A stretch of DNA of 64,000 nt from assembly GCF_004115085.1 (NCBI RefSeq), contig NZ_QXJP01000010.1, forward strand, positions 1 through 64,000. Reading direction: 5' to 3'. A program made the translations under genes and the position numbers. Each line of letters opens with the position of its first letter. The first letter of the stretch is position 1. Below the pieces are notes generated by a model that was given only the letters and a program-made list of their open reading frames with translations, had not been told where the DNA came from and made no database searches. This DNA is from Longirhabdus pacifica (GTDB lineage: Bacteria > Bacillota > Bacilli > Paenibacillales > DSM-105158). This document shows, in pieces, positions 25,950 through 35,163 of this stretch.

Positions 25950-27149
25950 CTAACCGTCCGTATTGGAGGATGTACTTAGAACGATAGAGGAGTTAATGCC
26001 GCCAAAAGCGTAAGCGTTAGAGAGTACGACATCACTTTCACATCGCATAGGTTGTTGAATGAATTGTATTTCATCACATTGACACTGCTCATCTACTTTT
26101 TTTAAATTTGCTGTTTGTGGAAAAAGACCAGTTTCCAACGCCTTTGTGCACATAATGGCTTCGATTGCGCTCGCTGCTCCTAGTGTATGACCAATATGTC
26201 CTTTGATCGAACTCATGGCAATTTGATGCTGACTTCCCTCTAATAAATGTTGGATCGCTTTGGATTCCATTCGATCGTTAGCCATCGTTCCTGTACCGTG
26301 TGCACTGACGTATTGTATTTGTTCTGGTGAAACGTTTGCCATGGCTAGTGCTTCTCTCATCGCTCTAACTGCACCTTTCGCATTCGGATCTGGTTGCGTA
26401 ATGTGATGGGCATCGCAGTTAAATCCGTAACCAAGGACATGCGCTTTACTTTTCACTTTTCTTTTTCGGTAATGATCTTCTCTTTCTAATATGAGGACAC
26501 CTGCACCTTCCCCTAATAACAATCCTTTTCGATCTTGCTGAAAAGGGCTACAATGGTCGTTGGACATCGCACGTAGGCTGCTAAAACCGGTAAAAGCAAC
26601 CCAAGACATGGCATCTACACCGAGCGCAATCATAATATCTGCATGCCCTGATTGTAGTGCTTCCATACAACGCGCAATAGCGAAATTTCCTGCTGCACAT
26701 GCGTTCGTAAACGTCCATTTGGGACCTTGCAATGAAATGAGCTGCTCCATGTTATGAATGATGGCATGTGGTCCACCCATCATGGGATTGTCTTTTTCAT
26801 GACGCAAAGCCTTTTCCAAAGGTTCAATTTCTCCCATGGTCGTTCCCACACATACCCCTACTTTATATTGCTGAAAATCTTCTAACGTTAAATTAGCATC
26901 CTGCCATGCTTCTTCTAATGCAGGCATCACGATGTTCGTTGCTCTACCCATTTGTTTCATTTCATGGTCAAAAAAATGTGAAGTTGGAATGTCATCTATT
27001 TCACATCCAAACTGATTACGATGCTCACTAACGTCAAAACCACGAATTTTATTTCTACCAGATTGTCCCTCTAGTAGTTGATCCCAAAATGTTTGGGTAT
27101 CATTGCCGATGGAGGCAACGACACCTGTTCCCGTAATTCCAATATTCAC
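25950..27149 (-). CDS. Beta-ketoacyl-ACP synthase (KS-A), FabF-like
   Basis: The 399-residue enzyme has Cys151 (TNACAAG), His284 (VSAHGTGT) and His321 (KGHIGHTLGA), with the C-terminal NAYAFGGINSS loop. It is a canonical elongating ketosynthase. The ATG overlaps the TPR gene stop by four bases. Two active KSs plus one inactive one in the same operon suggest division of labour, for example early and late elongation. Against this, one may serve a branch reaction. Confidence 0.9.
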   Translation of the reverse strand: MNIGITGTGVVASIGNDTQTFWDQLLEGQSGRNKIRGFDVSEHRNQFGCEIDDIPTSHFFDHEMKQMGRATNIVMPALEEAWQDANLTLEDFQQYKVGVCVGTTMGEIEPLEKALRHEKDNPMMGGPHAIIHNMEQLISLQGPKWTFTNACAAGNFAIARCMEALQSGHADIMIALGVDAMSWVAFTGFSSLRAMSNDHCSPFQQDRKGLLLGEGAGVLILEREDHYRKRKVKSKAHVLGYGFNCDAHHITQPDPNAKGAVRAMREALAMANVSPEQIQYVSAHGTGTMANDRMESKAIQHLLEGSQHQIAMSSIKGHIGHTLGAASAIEAIMCTKALETGLFPQTANLKKVDEQCQCDEIQFIQQPMRCESDVVLSNAYAFGGINSSIVLSTSSNTDG

Positions 27150-28081
27150 TCATTCCCACTTCCTTTAATATCTGTTTTCCAAATGACACTAATATCCGTT
27201 AAATCTTGTGATGGGCGTTGAAACTGTTCCATACCACGGGTAGCAGCTACAAGTTCTAACGCTTGGTCTTGCTGCTTTACTCTCTGTTGTAGCTCCTCAT
27301 ACTGGGGGTACGATTCCAATCCTTCTTCCCACACTTGAATACCTTGTTCTATTTCACCTTTTTTAACTAGTGCGTCACCAAGTGTCGTATAGGCCATCGG
27401 CCATAACACCGTCGGTTTATGCTCATACGCTCGCGCTATCGCTACACAAAACTCCAAATCTTGGATAGATTGATCTATTCTTTGCAGTCCGACAGGCCAA
27501 TACAAGTTGTTAATCCCTCTCGCATAATGTGCCATCCAATCATATGGATTTTGCTCCAATGTTTCATTGAGCGTCTCAATAGATTGGAATGAAATCTGTC
27601 CAAGTGAAGCTGTACCGAGGGACGGATCTTGTAAGTAATCCACATATACTAGTGCGATTTGCAATTTCACTGCTGGCAGTGACGTATCTAATTGTTGTAA
27701 ATGTTCAAGTAGCTGTTCCCCTTCTCCTGCTGCATTCATTTGCATGCGTAGCGCTGTACTATATCCGATGTGGGAAGGGTTATGCTGCACCGCATGTAGT
27801 AAGTAAGTTGTATCCCCACTGAGAACTCCGTATGCATAAGCAGCATCAGCACGGATGTCATCTTTAATCGGCAAGGTTGGGGGTTCTATGTCTTTCTGTG
27901 TTGTTTGTTCTAGCATTTGAAAAGAATCTCTTTCCTTTTGAAAATCAAGATTAAAGTCAGACCAAGTTACGTCATCCGTGATTTCTGGTAAAGGATAAGG
28001 TTTCGTCCATTGCCAGTAACCCCAAATTCCTACTGCCACAATAGCCACTACACTGATCCATATCCATGTCATCCATTTCAT
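27146..28081 (-). CDS. Membrane-anchored TPR protein
   Basis: The 311-residue protein has one N-terminal transmembrane helix (WIWISVVAIVAVGIWGY) and an extracytoplasmic part with TPR-like helical repeats, clearest around LGDALVKKGEIEQGIQVWEE and the repeats before it. AAAGGAG precedes the ATG at 28081. Its place between the AraC regulator and the KS genes, and UnbV lipoprotein downstream, suggests an assembly or scaffold role at the membrane. No enzyme motif is visible. Confidence 0.7.
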   Translation of the reverse strand: MKWMTWIWISVVAIVAVGIWGYWQWTKPYPLPEITDDVTWSDFNLDFQKERDSFQMLEQTTQKDIEPPTLPIKDDIRADAAYAYGVLSGDTTYLLHAVQHNPSHIGYSTALRMQMNAAGEGEQLLEHLQQLDTSLPAVKLQIALVYVDYLQDPSLGTASLGQISFQSIETLNETLEQNPYDWMAHYARGINNLYWPVGLQRIDQSIQDLEFCVAIARAYEHKPTVLWPMAYTTLGDALVKKGEIEQGIQVWEEGLESYPQYEELQQRVKQQDQALELVAATRGMEQFQRPSQDLTDISVIWKTDIKGSGNE

Positions 28082-28106
28082 GTTTTTTCGTGCTCCTTTC
28101 ACACCC

Positions 28107-28772
28107 TTAAATGTAATATTTTTTATAATGTGATGGTGTCATGCCAACTTTTTTTTGGAAAATTCGCCCGAAATGAGTTAGATCCCCATATCCCACGGCA
28201 TAACAGACACTTGTTACAGATTCATTGGAAAGCAACAATTTTTTTGCTAATAAAATTCGTTCATTAATGAGAAATTCTCGGAATGTGATGCCGAATTTAC
28301 GCTTAAAAATTTTCGAAAAGTGCCATTTTGATACGTAATTTTGACTTGCCACTTCTTCAAGCGATAAATCATTGTTATACAGATGATCACGAATGTATTG
28401 AATTGTTTTTTCCCAATCAATTTCGTCTGTTGATGATGAAATTTCTTTCAATATGGGATCATTCTCTCTCTCATTTTTAATGGAAGCTAAGTAAAATAAC
28501 ATGAATTTCAAAATAAATTGTGTATGCTTGTCCACTTCGGTTACGACATAGACAGGGACAATCGTCATAAGTGATGACAACGTTTCTGTATGCTCTAAGT
28601 GGGGCTTTGTGGTAAAAATAAAGAGTGCGTCATACTGATGATGAACGTGTAAAACTTGTTTTTCTACTTCATCTAGAGAGTGTACGACTTGTATATCATC
28701 GTTTTCGCTTTCATCCACTAACGTTGTCAACTGTTCTTGCATTTCATCTACCATCCATATAACAATCAACAC
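28107..28772 (-). CDS. AraC-family transcriptional regulator, likely pathway regulator
   Basis: The 221-residue protein has a C-terminal double helix-turn-helix (LSLEEVASQNYVSKWHFSKI, then VTSVCYAVGYGDLTHFGRIF and MTPSHYKKYY). The N-terminal part is a short receiver-like or ligand-sensing region without a clear family. The start is GTG or the following TTG, with GGAGGG upstream. It is the first gene of the 28.8-17.6 kb operon and lies beside the inverted repeat copy 2, so it probably controls the pathway. Confidence 0.85.
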   Translation of the reverse strand: MLIVIWMVDEMQEQLTTLVDESENDDIQVVHSLDEVEKQVLHVHHQYDALFIFTTKPHLEHTETLSSLMTIVPVYVVTEVDKHTQFILKFMLFYLASIKNERENDPILKEISSSTDEIDWEKTIQYIRDHLYNNDLSLEEVASQNYVSKWHFSKIFKRKFGITFREFLINERILLAKKLLLSNESVTSVCYAVGYGDLTHFGRIFQKKVGMTPSHYKKYYI

Positions 28773-28805
28773 ATTCCCTCCTTCGTTATGGTAGATGTAA
28801 AGACA

Positions 28806-28900
28806 ACAGTAGATAAGAAGAAATAGTGAGATATATGTTTACGACTCAGTAGCCAGGCGTAAAGGTATGGAAAATATGAAGTAGATGCATTCATGTGTGC
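28806..28900. repeat. Modular intergenic repeat, copy 2, inverted relative to the others
   Basis: Read on the minus strand it gives ACCTTTACGCC, loop TGGCTACTGA, GTCGTAAAC and then ATTTCTTC, the right module of copies 1 and 3. The orientation is opposite. It separates the 34.2-29.0 kb gene set from the AraC-led operon. Module 1 is not evident here. Confidence 0.65.
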
Positions 28901-29029
28901 ACTCATCCATACGTATCTCTATCTATTATCATAGTCCCATTGTTGTCCTACATCTCGGCTTTCGTTTCCATGATCTTAAGCAAGAGGTTAATAGCCCTAC
29001 TGGCCTCCTAAACATCATGTTTGAATTGT

Positions 29030-30145
29030 TTACACCTTTTTCTTTCCTGAAATAATCGCTCCACATACGCTGCTTCCTGCATTGACATGTACGTGAATAT
29101 CTATATATCCGGCTTGTTCCATAAAATATTTCCAATCTTCACCTGACCAAAAGCCATAGCAAGGGATGGTATGGTCGATAGTGTCCTGTTGTTTCGGTAA
29201 TAAGCGAAAATGTGGAAGGAGTGAAAAAATAAATTCTTGATGCAGTTGCACTTGATGATCTTGTCTTACACATTCGGAAAGAACAAGCATGCCGTCTTCC
29301 TTTAGCAACGCTTGCATATTTGCTAAGGTATCTACGATCTGTTCCGCGCAGTGCATGACGTTTACAGCATATATATAATCAAAAGTGTGGCTCCATTTCG
29401 GTGTGGAGTGTTCAATATCGAATTTTCGGGAAGTAAAAGAAACGGAAGGGTATTGCAGTGCAAAGTGTTTTTTCACTTTGTTGGCTAGTGCAGGACTAAC
29501 GTCTGTAATAGTATATTGGTCAATTGGTTTGGCGTAGGTGATCGCAGATTGCAGCATCGCCGAAGTTGCGGAACCAAATCCAACACCAAGTTCTAACATG
29601 TGAATGGGTGTAGCTGTTTCATGTAGGTTACTGAACACATATTCCGCTGTCCCGTAATTATGTACAGCATATAAATGATGGTCATTGCTGAAGTAGTGTT
29701 CCCATAACGAGAGACCTTCGTGATGAAATAAAATGTGTTCCGCTTTGACGTTGTTTTGGATAATGGAAATCCAATGTTTAGCGACATAATCAATGAGATC
29801 GATGGAAGGTTGAATGTTGAAATGGGAAGGAACGGTTTCTGAGATGGTTTTTTTGTCGAAGAAAGGCAGTGGTGACGGCAGTGTCATCCATTGATCTTCA
29901 TTCCATGTGAGATATTGTTTGGCTTTCAAGAAGTACAAAGCCCACGCTACATGATGTTCGTAGCGGTGATGACATTGGAGGTGCTGTAAGATTTCGCTTA
30001 ATGATAAACCGTGTTGGAATTTCTCATTAGATAGACCAGCATCTTGCAACATATGCCAGATCGTATGCGCTGTATATTGGCCTACAGCTTCATAAGCGAT
30101 GAAATACGTTGAATCAAACAAATGGGAACCTAGAGCATTTTTCAC
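29030..30145 (-). CDS. SAM-dependent methyltransferase, PKS C-methyltransferase type
   Basis: The 371-residue protein has an N-terminal helical region of about 160 residues and a class I methyltransferase core from about 185 (LELGVGFGSATSAML, then TDVSPALANKVKKHF and FDYIYAVNVMH). The acidic-post-II pattern and LLKEDGMLVLSE segment match methyltransferase type 12 domains embedded in polyketide synthases. GGAGGGG lies eight bases before the GTG start. It is therefore a good candidate to methylate an ACP-bound chain or product carbon, but O-methylation cannot be excluded. Confidence 0.75.
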   Translation of the reverse strand: MKNALGSHLFDSTYFIAYEAVGQYTAHTIWHMLQDAGLSNEKFQHGLSLSEILQHLQCHHRYEHHVAWALYFLKAKQYLTWNEDQWMTLPSPLPFFDKKTISETVPSHFNIQPSIDLIDYVAKHWISIIQNNVKAEHILFHHEGLSLWEHYFSNDHHLYAVHNYGTAEYVFSNLHETATPIHMLELGVGFGSATSAMLQSAITYAKPIDQYTITDVSPALANKVKKHFALQYPSVSFTSRKFDIEHSTPKWSHTFDYIYAVNVMHCAEQIVDTLANMQALLKEDGMLVLSECVRQDHQVQLHQEFIFSLLPHFRLLPKQQDTIDHTIPCYGFWSGEDWKYFMEQAGYIDIHVHVNAGSSVCGAIISGKKKV

Positions 30146-30166
30146 CTTTTCCCCTCCAAATTCCGT

Positions 30167-30520
30167 TTAGTCTGTTTTTGGTCGTAGTTCAAATTGTGTC
30201 ATATCAAAATCAACATAGATAAACATGATACAGCCATGTTCACTGTAGACGTCATGCGATTCTCCTAATCCAGCTGTTAAAAAGTCGCCAGCCCGCATTA
30301 TGTCCTCGTTCAAGCGCACTTCTCCTTCCGTCACGATTGCAATTTCTCGATAAGGATGGTCGTGTAATGGTATGGTGGAATCGGGAAGCATTTTCAAGTA
30401 AAAACAGCGCCTTGCTGTTTCCTCATCACTCCACAAGTAACACATTTCTGTATTGTCATAAATGCCTTTTTCCCATACTTGTTCGTTCGTCGGAATGATC
30501 TGATGTTTTTTTAACTCCAT
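30167..30520 (-). CDS. Cupin-domain protein
   Basis: The 117-residue single-domain cupin has the first motif around IPLHDHPYREIAIVTEGEV (His, His and Glu metal ligands) and a weaker second motif near GESHDVYSEHG. Length and fold suit a small metal-dependent dioxygenase, isomerase or polyketide cyclase-like tailoring enzyme. It lies 13-22 bases from both methyltransferase genes, so it is part of the same transcript. Confidence 0.75.
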   Translation of the reverse strand: MELKKHQIIPTNEQVWEKGIYDNTEMCYLWSDEETARRCFYLKMLPDSTIPLHDHPYREIAIVTEGEVRLNEDIMRAGDFLTAGLGESHDVYSEHGCIMFIYVDFDMTQFELRPKTD

Positions 30521-30533
30521 CGTTTACCCTCCT

Positions 30534-31271
30534 TTATTTTTTTTGTGATAGTATCATCAGTCTTGGACTATCCATGTGATAGCTGCTACGATCTAAACCG
30601 CCGTATATGTGTTGTACTTGAAGCCCTGCTGATGTCGTCATGTGCATGAGTTCGGAAGCAGTGTATAAGGTTAGCTCTAATTTTGCTTGCTTCTTCTCCT
30701 GCTCTTCAAACCAAAACATCTCTTCACTCCATCTGCTCGTCGTCAGATCGAACTGTCGTCTAGAGAAGACGATGTTATTGTGCATGACGTTCCACGTTGG
30801 GTACAGTTGTTTTATTTTATTTTCACGGTTTTCTAACTCTTGTAAAAAGTAACCTCCTGGCTTTAACGCTGCATATACACGTTGTAATATATGCTCATCT
30901 TCTTCCCTACTGGGCACATACCCGAAGGCGGTTCCAATGTTAATGATGGCATCATATTGTTCGCTTTCGTCCAGCTCACGCATATCCCCGAGTTGAAAAT
31001 GTAAATGCGGTAAGTCAGGAGCTCTTCTTTTTGCTTCTTCCAATAAAGTGGGGGAACCATCATAACCTGTAACCGTCATCCCTCTTTCCGCTAGTGGAAT
31101 GCTCATTCGCCCTTGTCCACAACCGAAATCGAGCACATGATCTCCAGTTTGTAGCTGCAAACAATCGATAATGGCTTCACACTCTGCTACAGTTCGCTCT
31201 GGTGTTAAAATCACTTCAGAAAAAGAAGCGTACGTTTCATCAAAAAAATCTTTCCATCTTTCATCTTTCAA
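30534..31271 (-). CDS. SAM-dependent methyltransferase, class I
   Basis: The 245-residue protein has DHVLDFGCGQGRMSIPLAERG (motif I) and TGYDGSPTLLEEAKRRAP (motif II), then YDAIINIGTAFGY and LKPGGYFLQELENREN. It is a small, free-standing methyltransferase of the UbiE/type 11 kind, probably acting on O or N of the product. Its target is not readable from sequence. Confidence 0.85.
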   Translation of the reverse strand: MKDERWKDFFDETYASFSEVILTPERTVAECEAIIDCLQLQTGDHVLDFGCGQGRMSIPLAERGMTVTGYDGSPTLLEEAKRRAPDLPHLHFQLGDMRELDESEQYDAIINIGTAFGYVPSREEDEHILQRVYAALKPGGYFLQELENRENKIKQLYPTWNVMHNNIVFSRRQFDLTTSRWSEEMFWFEEQEKKQAKLELTLYTASELMHMTTSAGLQVQHIYGGLDRSSYHMDSPRLMILSQKK

Positions 31272-31356
31272 TAGTGTTCATCCTTTCTTTCTTCAAGGCT
31301 TACCTCTATTTTTGGTATGGATTTGCCACTCATGCTGATCTACAATGCAGTCGAGA

Positions 31357-32781
31357 CTAATGGTGTCTAGGGCGGATGAGCTTGCCAGAAGGAGTGCGAG
31401 GAAGGCTCTCTTTCCATTCGATGATGTCTGTGATCAAGCGATCATCATGTTTTTGCTGGTGAGAGATGATATTGTTGTACGCTTCTTGTTGGGTTAAGGC
31501 AGGATCTTTAACTATCCACGTATGCACTTTCATTCCCCCATTCATTTCTTTGGCGAATGCAAGTACTTCTATAATGCCTTCTATTTCAAGTAGCGAAGAT
31601 TCAATTTCCGTGGGATGTATATTGACCCCTGCACGAATAATGAGTTCGTCTTCCCTTCCGTGAATGTGAAGTTCTCCGTCCTTTATACTTGCAAGATCTG
31701 CCGTATAAAGCCATTCACCTCTCATCTTCTTGTTACTTGCATCTCGGTCTTGGAAGTAACCTTTCATGATGTTTGGCCCCGTTACCATGAGCACGCCTTT
31801 CTCCCCACTTGCTACTTCCTCTCCTACTTTATCCACGATCTTGATGTTCACTTTGTTTAAACACGCTCCTACGTTATCGATAGCAGCATTGGCAATGTCT
31901 AATTTACAACTGATGCGCGGCGATGCCTCCGTTAAGCCGTACGCATTACCGATAGTAGCACTAGAAAAAGATTGGAGTATGACGTTTTTTTGCGAGGGTA
32001 ATAACTTTTCACCACTGATCATCAACGTACGTAAAGAGGACGTGTTGTATCGCTCTGTAAAATGAGCAAGATGGGTAGCCACTGTAGGGGTCGTACAGCA
32101 AAAGGTAATTTGCTGCTCCGCTATCCATTGCACCGCTCGGATGGGGGAAAGTTGTGACGATTTCATCATAATTGTACTGCCATGATACAGCGCAGGAAGT
32201 AATTCTCCAGTGATGGCTGAAGCGTGGGTAAGCGGACGAATGAGCAACATGCGATCTTGTTTCGTCATGGGTAAGTAGGCGAGGATATCTTGTACATTAC
32301 TCCAAATATTTTTATACGTTAACATGACGCCTTTAGGAAAGCCTGTCGTGCCTGATGTATATAAAATAAAAGCGGTATGTTCTAACAGTGCATGGGATGC
32401 AGTAGAAAGTGATGTGATATGTTGAAGGTTTGCCTGAGCATCGAGTGACGTTTCCGTCACATACAGAGCGGGTTTTATTTGCTGTAGGATGGTGTTGGTC
32501 ATGGTAGGGTGGTGAAACGGATCGACCGGAACGATCGTCATTTTACAAGCTAAGGCAGCAAGCATAACGGGTATCGCTTTCCATCCTATCGCAACATCAA
32601 TGGCGATAGCACATGGCGTGTCCTTACTGGATGGTAACTTTAAGGTTTGAAGTTGCTGCATGTTATACGCTACCGCTTGCATGCATTGCGCATACGTTAT
32701 CTCTTCTTTGAGCGGGGTAATAAAGCATATTGCATCAGGATCATGACGGGAAAGTGTGGAGAGGAATGCATGTGTGTGCAA
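31357..32781 (-). CDS. AMP-dependent acyl-CoA/acyl-ACP synthetase
   Basis: The 474-residue adenylate-forming enzyme carries the P-loop ILYTSGTTGFPKGVMLT, the YGLTEASPR motif, the LYTADLASI segment with conserved Asp, and the C-terminal PRTPSGKLIRP with catalytic Lys. It would activate a carboxylic acid as adenylate and load it on CoA or an ACP. It may supply or recapture an acyl unit of the pathway; the substrate is unknown. No peptidyl carrier or condensation domain is attached, so it is not an NRPS module. Confidence 0.87.
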   Translation of the reverse strand: MHTHAFLSTLSRHDPDAICFITPLKEEITYAQCMQAVAYNMQQLQTLKLPSSKDTPCAIAIDVAIGWKAIPVMLAALACKMTIVPVDPFHHPTMTNTILQQIKPALYVTETSLDAQANLQHITSLSTASHALLEHTAFILYTSGTTGFPKGVMLTYKNIWSNVQDILAYLPMTKQDRMLLIRPLTHASAITGELLPALYHGSTIMMKSSQLSPIRAVQWIAEQQITFCCTTPTVATHLAHFTERYNTSSLRTLMISGEKLLPSQKNVILQSFSSATIGNAYGLTEASPRISCKLDIANAAIDNVGACLNKVNIKIVDKVGEEVASGEKGVLMVTGPNIMKGYFQDRDASNKKMRGEWLYTADLASIKDGELHIHGREDELIIRAGVNIHPTEIESSLLEIEGIIEVLAFAKEMNGGMKVHTWIVKDPALTQQEAYNNIISHQQKHDDRLITDIIEWKESLPRTPSGKLIRPRHH

Positions 32782-32823
32782 GGTACGACCCCTTTCTTCT
32801 ATTCTGTTTCAAATCTTGATTCT

Positions 32824-33654
32824 CTAATCTCGATTAATGATCTGGTCGTAATATTTTGCTTCGTGGAATTCAAACAAGTTTTCTTTTGTTTCTACAACAC
32901 GCGGGTTAGCGTTCAATCTTCTTCTTGTTTTTTGCCTATTCTTATCCATTAAATAGTTGTAATTCAACGTAATTTTTTCTACGCTTTCTCTTGCGTAGTG
33001 CGTCACAATCGCGCGACGAAATTTCGTTTTTGAATCATTATCTGTGGAGCCATGTAAAATGTTCCCGTTAAAAATAACGACATCTCCTACTTCTGTTTCA
33101 ATTTCTTGTGCTTCATATCCACTTGGCACAGGAATTTGCTTTCCATAGACGTTGACACTTTCCGGGACGACATCTGGCTGTTGAATAGCAAACGTATGTG
33201 AACCAGGAACAACGACTAGCCCCCCGTTGTCTTTTCCAGATGGATCTAAGCTCACCCAGATAGCGTATGAAGTGTCTGGCGTCGCGCCGAGGCTGTAATT
33301 ATCTTGGTGCAGCGGCAACCCTTTTGCACCTGGAGCTTTAAAATAGTAACTGGTTTGTATCGCAATGATTTCTTCTTGGATCATCCCTTCGAGGATGTCG
33401 ATTGCTTTTTGATTAAAAATAAAATCCAGTATGGCTTCATTTTCAAAATGATAATCTCTTAAGCGGGGGAATAAACTATCGAATGGACGATTCGGTGCTT
33501 GTATGACCTTCCCTTTCGCCATTAACTCTTTCCATACTTCCCAGTAGGCATCGTTTAAGATGTTTACTTCTTCTTCCGTAAACAACTTTTTGATATGAAT
33601 GTAACCGTCTTTCTCAAACTGGTCTTTATATTGTTTGGTTTGTTGTTGTGTCAT
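32824..33654 (-). CDS. Phytanoyl-CoA dioxygenase (PhyH) family Fe(II)/2-oxoglutarate oxygenase
   Basis: The 276-residue protein has the iron-binding HxD (His116 and Asp118 in PLHQDNYSLG), the distal His201 in NILHGS and Arg residues near 213 that would bind 2-oxoglutarate. The family hydroxylates or chlorinates unactivated carbons and is common in natural-product tailoring. A GAGGATGAAATAACG stretch precedes the ATG. It likely adds a hydroxyl group to the product. Confidence 0.85.
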   Translation of the reverse strand: MTQQQTKQYKDQFEKDGYIHIKKLFTEEEVNILNDAYWEVWKELMAKGKVIQAPNRPFDSLFPRLRDYHFENEAILDFIFNQKAIDILEGMIQEEIIAIQTSYYFKAPGAKGLPLHQDNYSLGATPDTSYAIWVSLDPSGKDNGGLVVVPGSHTFAIQQPDVVPESVNVYGKQIPVPSGYEAQEIETEVGDVVIFNGNILHGSTDNDSKTKFRRAIVTHYARESVEKITLNYNYLMDKNRQKTRRRLNANPRVVETKENLFEFHEAKYYDQIINRD

Positions 33655-33669
33655 CGTTATTTCATCCTC

Positions 33670-34239
33670 CTAGCACATCATGTCTTGATCGACGTATTCT
33701 TTACCGTTGACTTCGGTTAGTAAATGAATGGCCACTTTCGCTCCATCCCCTGCCGTGACAGCCACATGCATGCTTTTACCTGTGACGATACCTGCTGCCC
33801 ATACCCCTTCGATGTTCGTTTTACCGTCTTGATCAGCATCGATGATGGTCACTTTGCTTTCATCGGAGATTGGTTTCATATTTACCCCTAATTGGTTGGC
33901 AAGCTTTTTGGATGCACCAGTAGCAAGAATAATATAGTTTGCCTCGTACGTTGCTCCATCATTTGTTTCTACGGAGAAAGAGGTTTCGTTTTTCGTTATT
34001 TGTGTTGCTTCTGTAAGTTTGATTTCTGCCCCTGCTTTTTCTGCTTGTTTCTTGCCTGTTTCAAAAACGTCATAGCCAGTAATGCCCATAACGGCGTAGT
34101 GATTTTCAACCCAAGCTTTTTTCGTTCCGCTTTTGTCATTGTCTAGGATGAGTACTTTTTTCTTGGCTCTGCCTGCAAAAATACCTGCACTTGCACCAGC
34201 AGGCCCAGCACCTATAATGATGATGTCATATAGCAACAT
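33670..34239 (-). CDS. Single-domain FAD oxidoreductase, thioredoxin-reductase-like
   Basis: The 189-residue protein has the FAD GxGxxG motif DIIIIGAGPAGASAG and the closing GVWAAGIVTGKSMHV typical of thioredoxin reductases, but lacks the inserted NAD(P) domain and its CxxC pair. Such short versions are known in Bacillales; how they are reduced is unclear. GAGGAGC precedes the ATG at 34239. It is the first gene of the 34.2-29.0 kb set, although it may be a neighbour rather than a pathway enzyme. Confidence 0.75.
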   Translation of the reverse strand: MLLYDIIIIGAGPAGASAGIFAGRAKKKVLILDNDKSGTKKAWVENHYAVMGITGYDVFETGKKQAEKAGAEIKLTEATQITKNETSFSVETNDGATYEANYIILATGASKKLANQLGVNMKPISDESKVTIIDADQDGKTNIEGVWAAGIVTGKSMHVAVTAGDGAKVAIHLLTEVNGKEYVDQDMMC

Positions 34240-34389
34240 ACTCACGCTCCTCTTCACGTTCTATATTGGAATAAGCCTATTTAATTTGAGGTGTTTCGTC
34301 TTCACTATGTTTCTGCTTTAAGCTTATAAAATTAGCGTGAGAATGACTCGAACTATATTGTTAATGATCCATCTCTTTTTGTCATCATG

Positions 34390-34421
34390 AAAAAGCCTGA
34401 AAACACTAGGTTCTCAGGCTT
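34390..34421 (-). terminator. Terminator of the thioredoxin-like gene
   Basis: Minus-strand AAGCCTGA pairs with TCAGGCTT, with inner GAACC/GTTT, followed by five T. It separates the upstream gene from the first biosynthetic block. Confidence 0.8.
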
Positions 34422-34445
34422 GTAGTATTCGCTATTCACTTTTGC

Positions 34446-34892
34446 TTATTGTGCTGTGATGACGTTGGCATCTTGCAGAAAAGCATAGAGTTGTTCTTCC
34501 GTTAATGTTCCGACGGCTCTATTAAATTCCACTCCATTTTCATAATGCAAAAGCGCCGGTATGCTCTGTAATTGTATTTGCTGGAAAAAAGCTTCATCCT
34601 TGTTCTCTTCCACATTCGTATTCAAGGCAATGATTTCGATCTCATTGTCTTCAATCGCTGTATTTAAAGTTGGTTTAAATTCCTGACAATGACTACATTC
34701 GGGAGAGTAAACATAGATGACGAAACTTTCCTTGTTATTTATTTTTTCCTGATACTGTTCCATGCTGATGTCTTGATAGAGCGATCTAGCATCTGTTTCT
34801 TTATCCTGACCTGTGTCCTGTTGAAAGATATCCGTAGTCGTGAATAATATCGCTACGACAAAAATAATGCCAATCCATAACCATTTGTTCAT
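34446..34892 (-). CDS. Membrane-anchored thioredoxin-family protein
   Basis: The 148-residue protein has an N-terminal membrane anchor (LWIGIIFVVAILFTT) and a thioredoxin fold with the redox motif PECSHCQEF (CSHC). It resembles BdbA-like or other extracytoplasmic thiol-disulfide proteins. GGAGG lies six bases before the ATG. Repeat copy C starts about 40 bases upstream. Confidence 0.8.
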   Translation of the reverse strand: MNKWLWIGIIFVVAILFTTTDIFQQDTGQDKETDARSLYQDISMEQYQEKINNKESFVIYVYSPECSHCQEFKPTLNTAIEDNEIEIIALNTNVEENKDEAFFQQIQLQSIPALLHYENGVEFNRAVGTLTEEQLYAFLQDANVITAQ

Positions 34893-34932
34893 GAGGAACC
34901 TCCGAGTTGTATTTGAACATGGAAGCAACTAT

Positions 34933-34975
34933 ATAAGTTAAATGCACTTTTTCAACCAACTTATTACCGCTACAT
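34933..34975. repeat. Modular intergenic repeat, copy C (left module)
   Basis: ATAAGTTAAATGCACTTT then TTCAACCAACTTATTACC gives the left hairpin, with stem ATAAGTT/AACTTAT. The right modules are not recognisable after it. No gene is seen in 34976-35163. Confidence 0.6.
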
Positions 34976-35163
34976 GATTCTTAATAAGTCAAAAATATTT
35001 TTTTATCCTGTTCTAAAAAGTAATCATATAGTATGGATACAAAGTAGTCAATACAGTTTCGGAGTTGTAACAACATATTACCAAGTTCGTCATACTCGTT
35101 CAATTTTATGTCATATTAAAAGCTAAGATCTAGTTATATTACTTGATACATCTTAAGCTTATA

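Noticed and set aside
28929-29020. Basic 29-residue frame starting MMFRRPVGLLTS behind the methyltransferase gene
   Set aside because: The ribosome site is too far from the ATG and the frame is a likely chance product of the intergenic region.
31357-32781. AMP-ligase as part of an NRPS
   Set aside because: No condensation or thiolation domain is attached or nearby; only free-standing ACPs are present.
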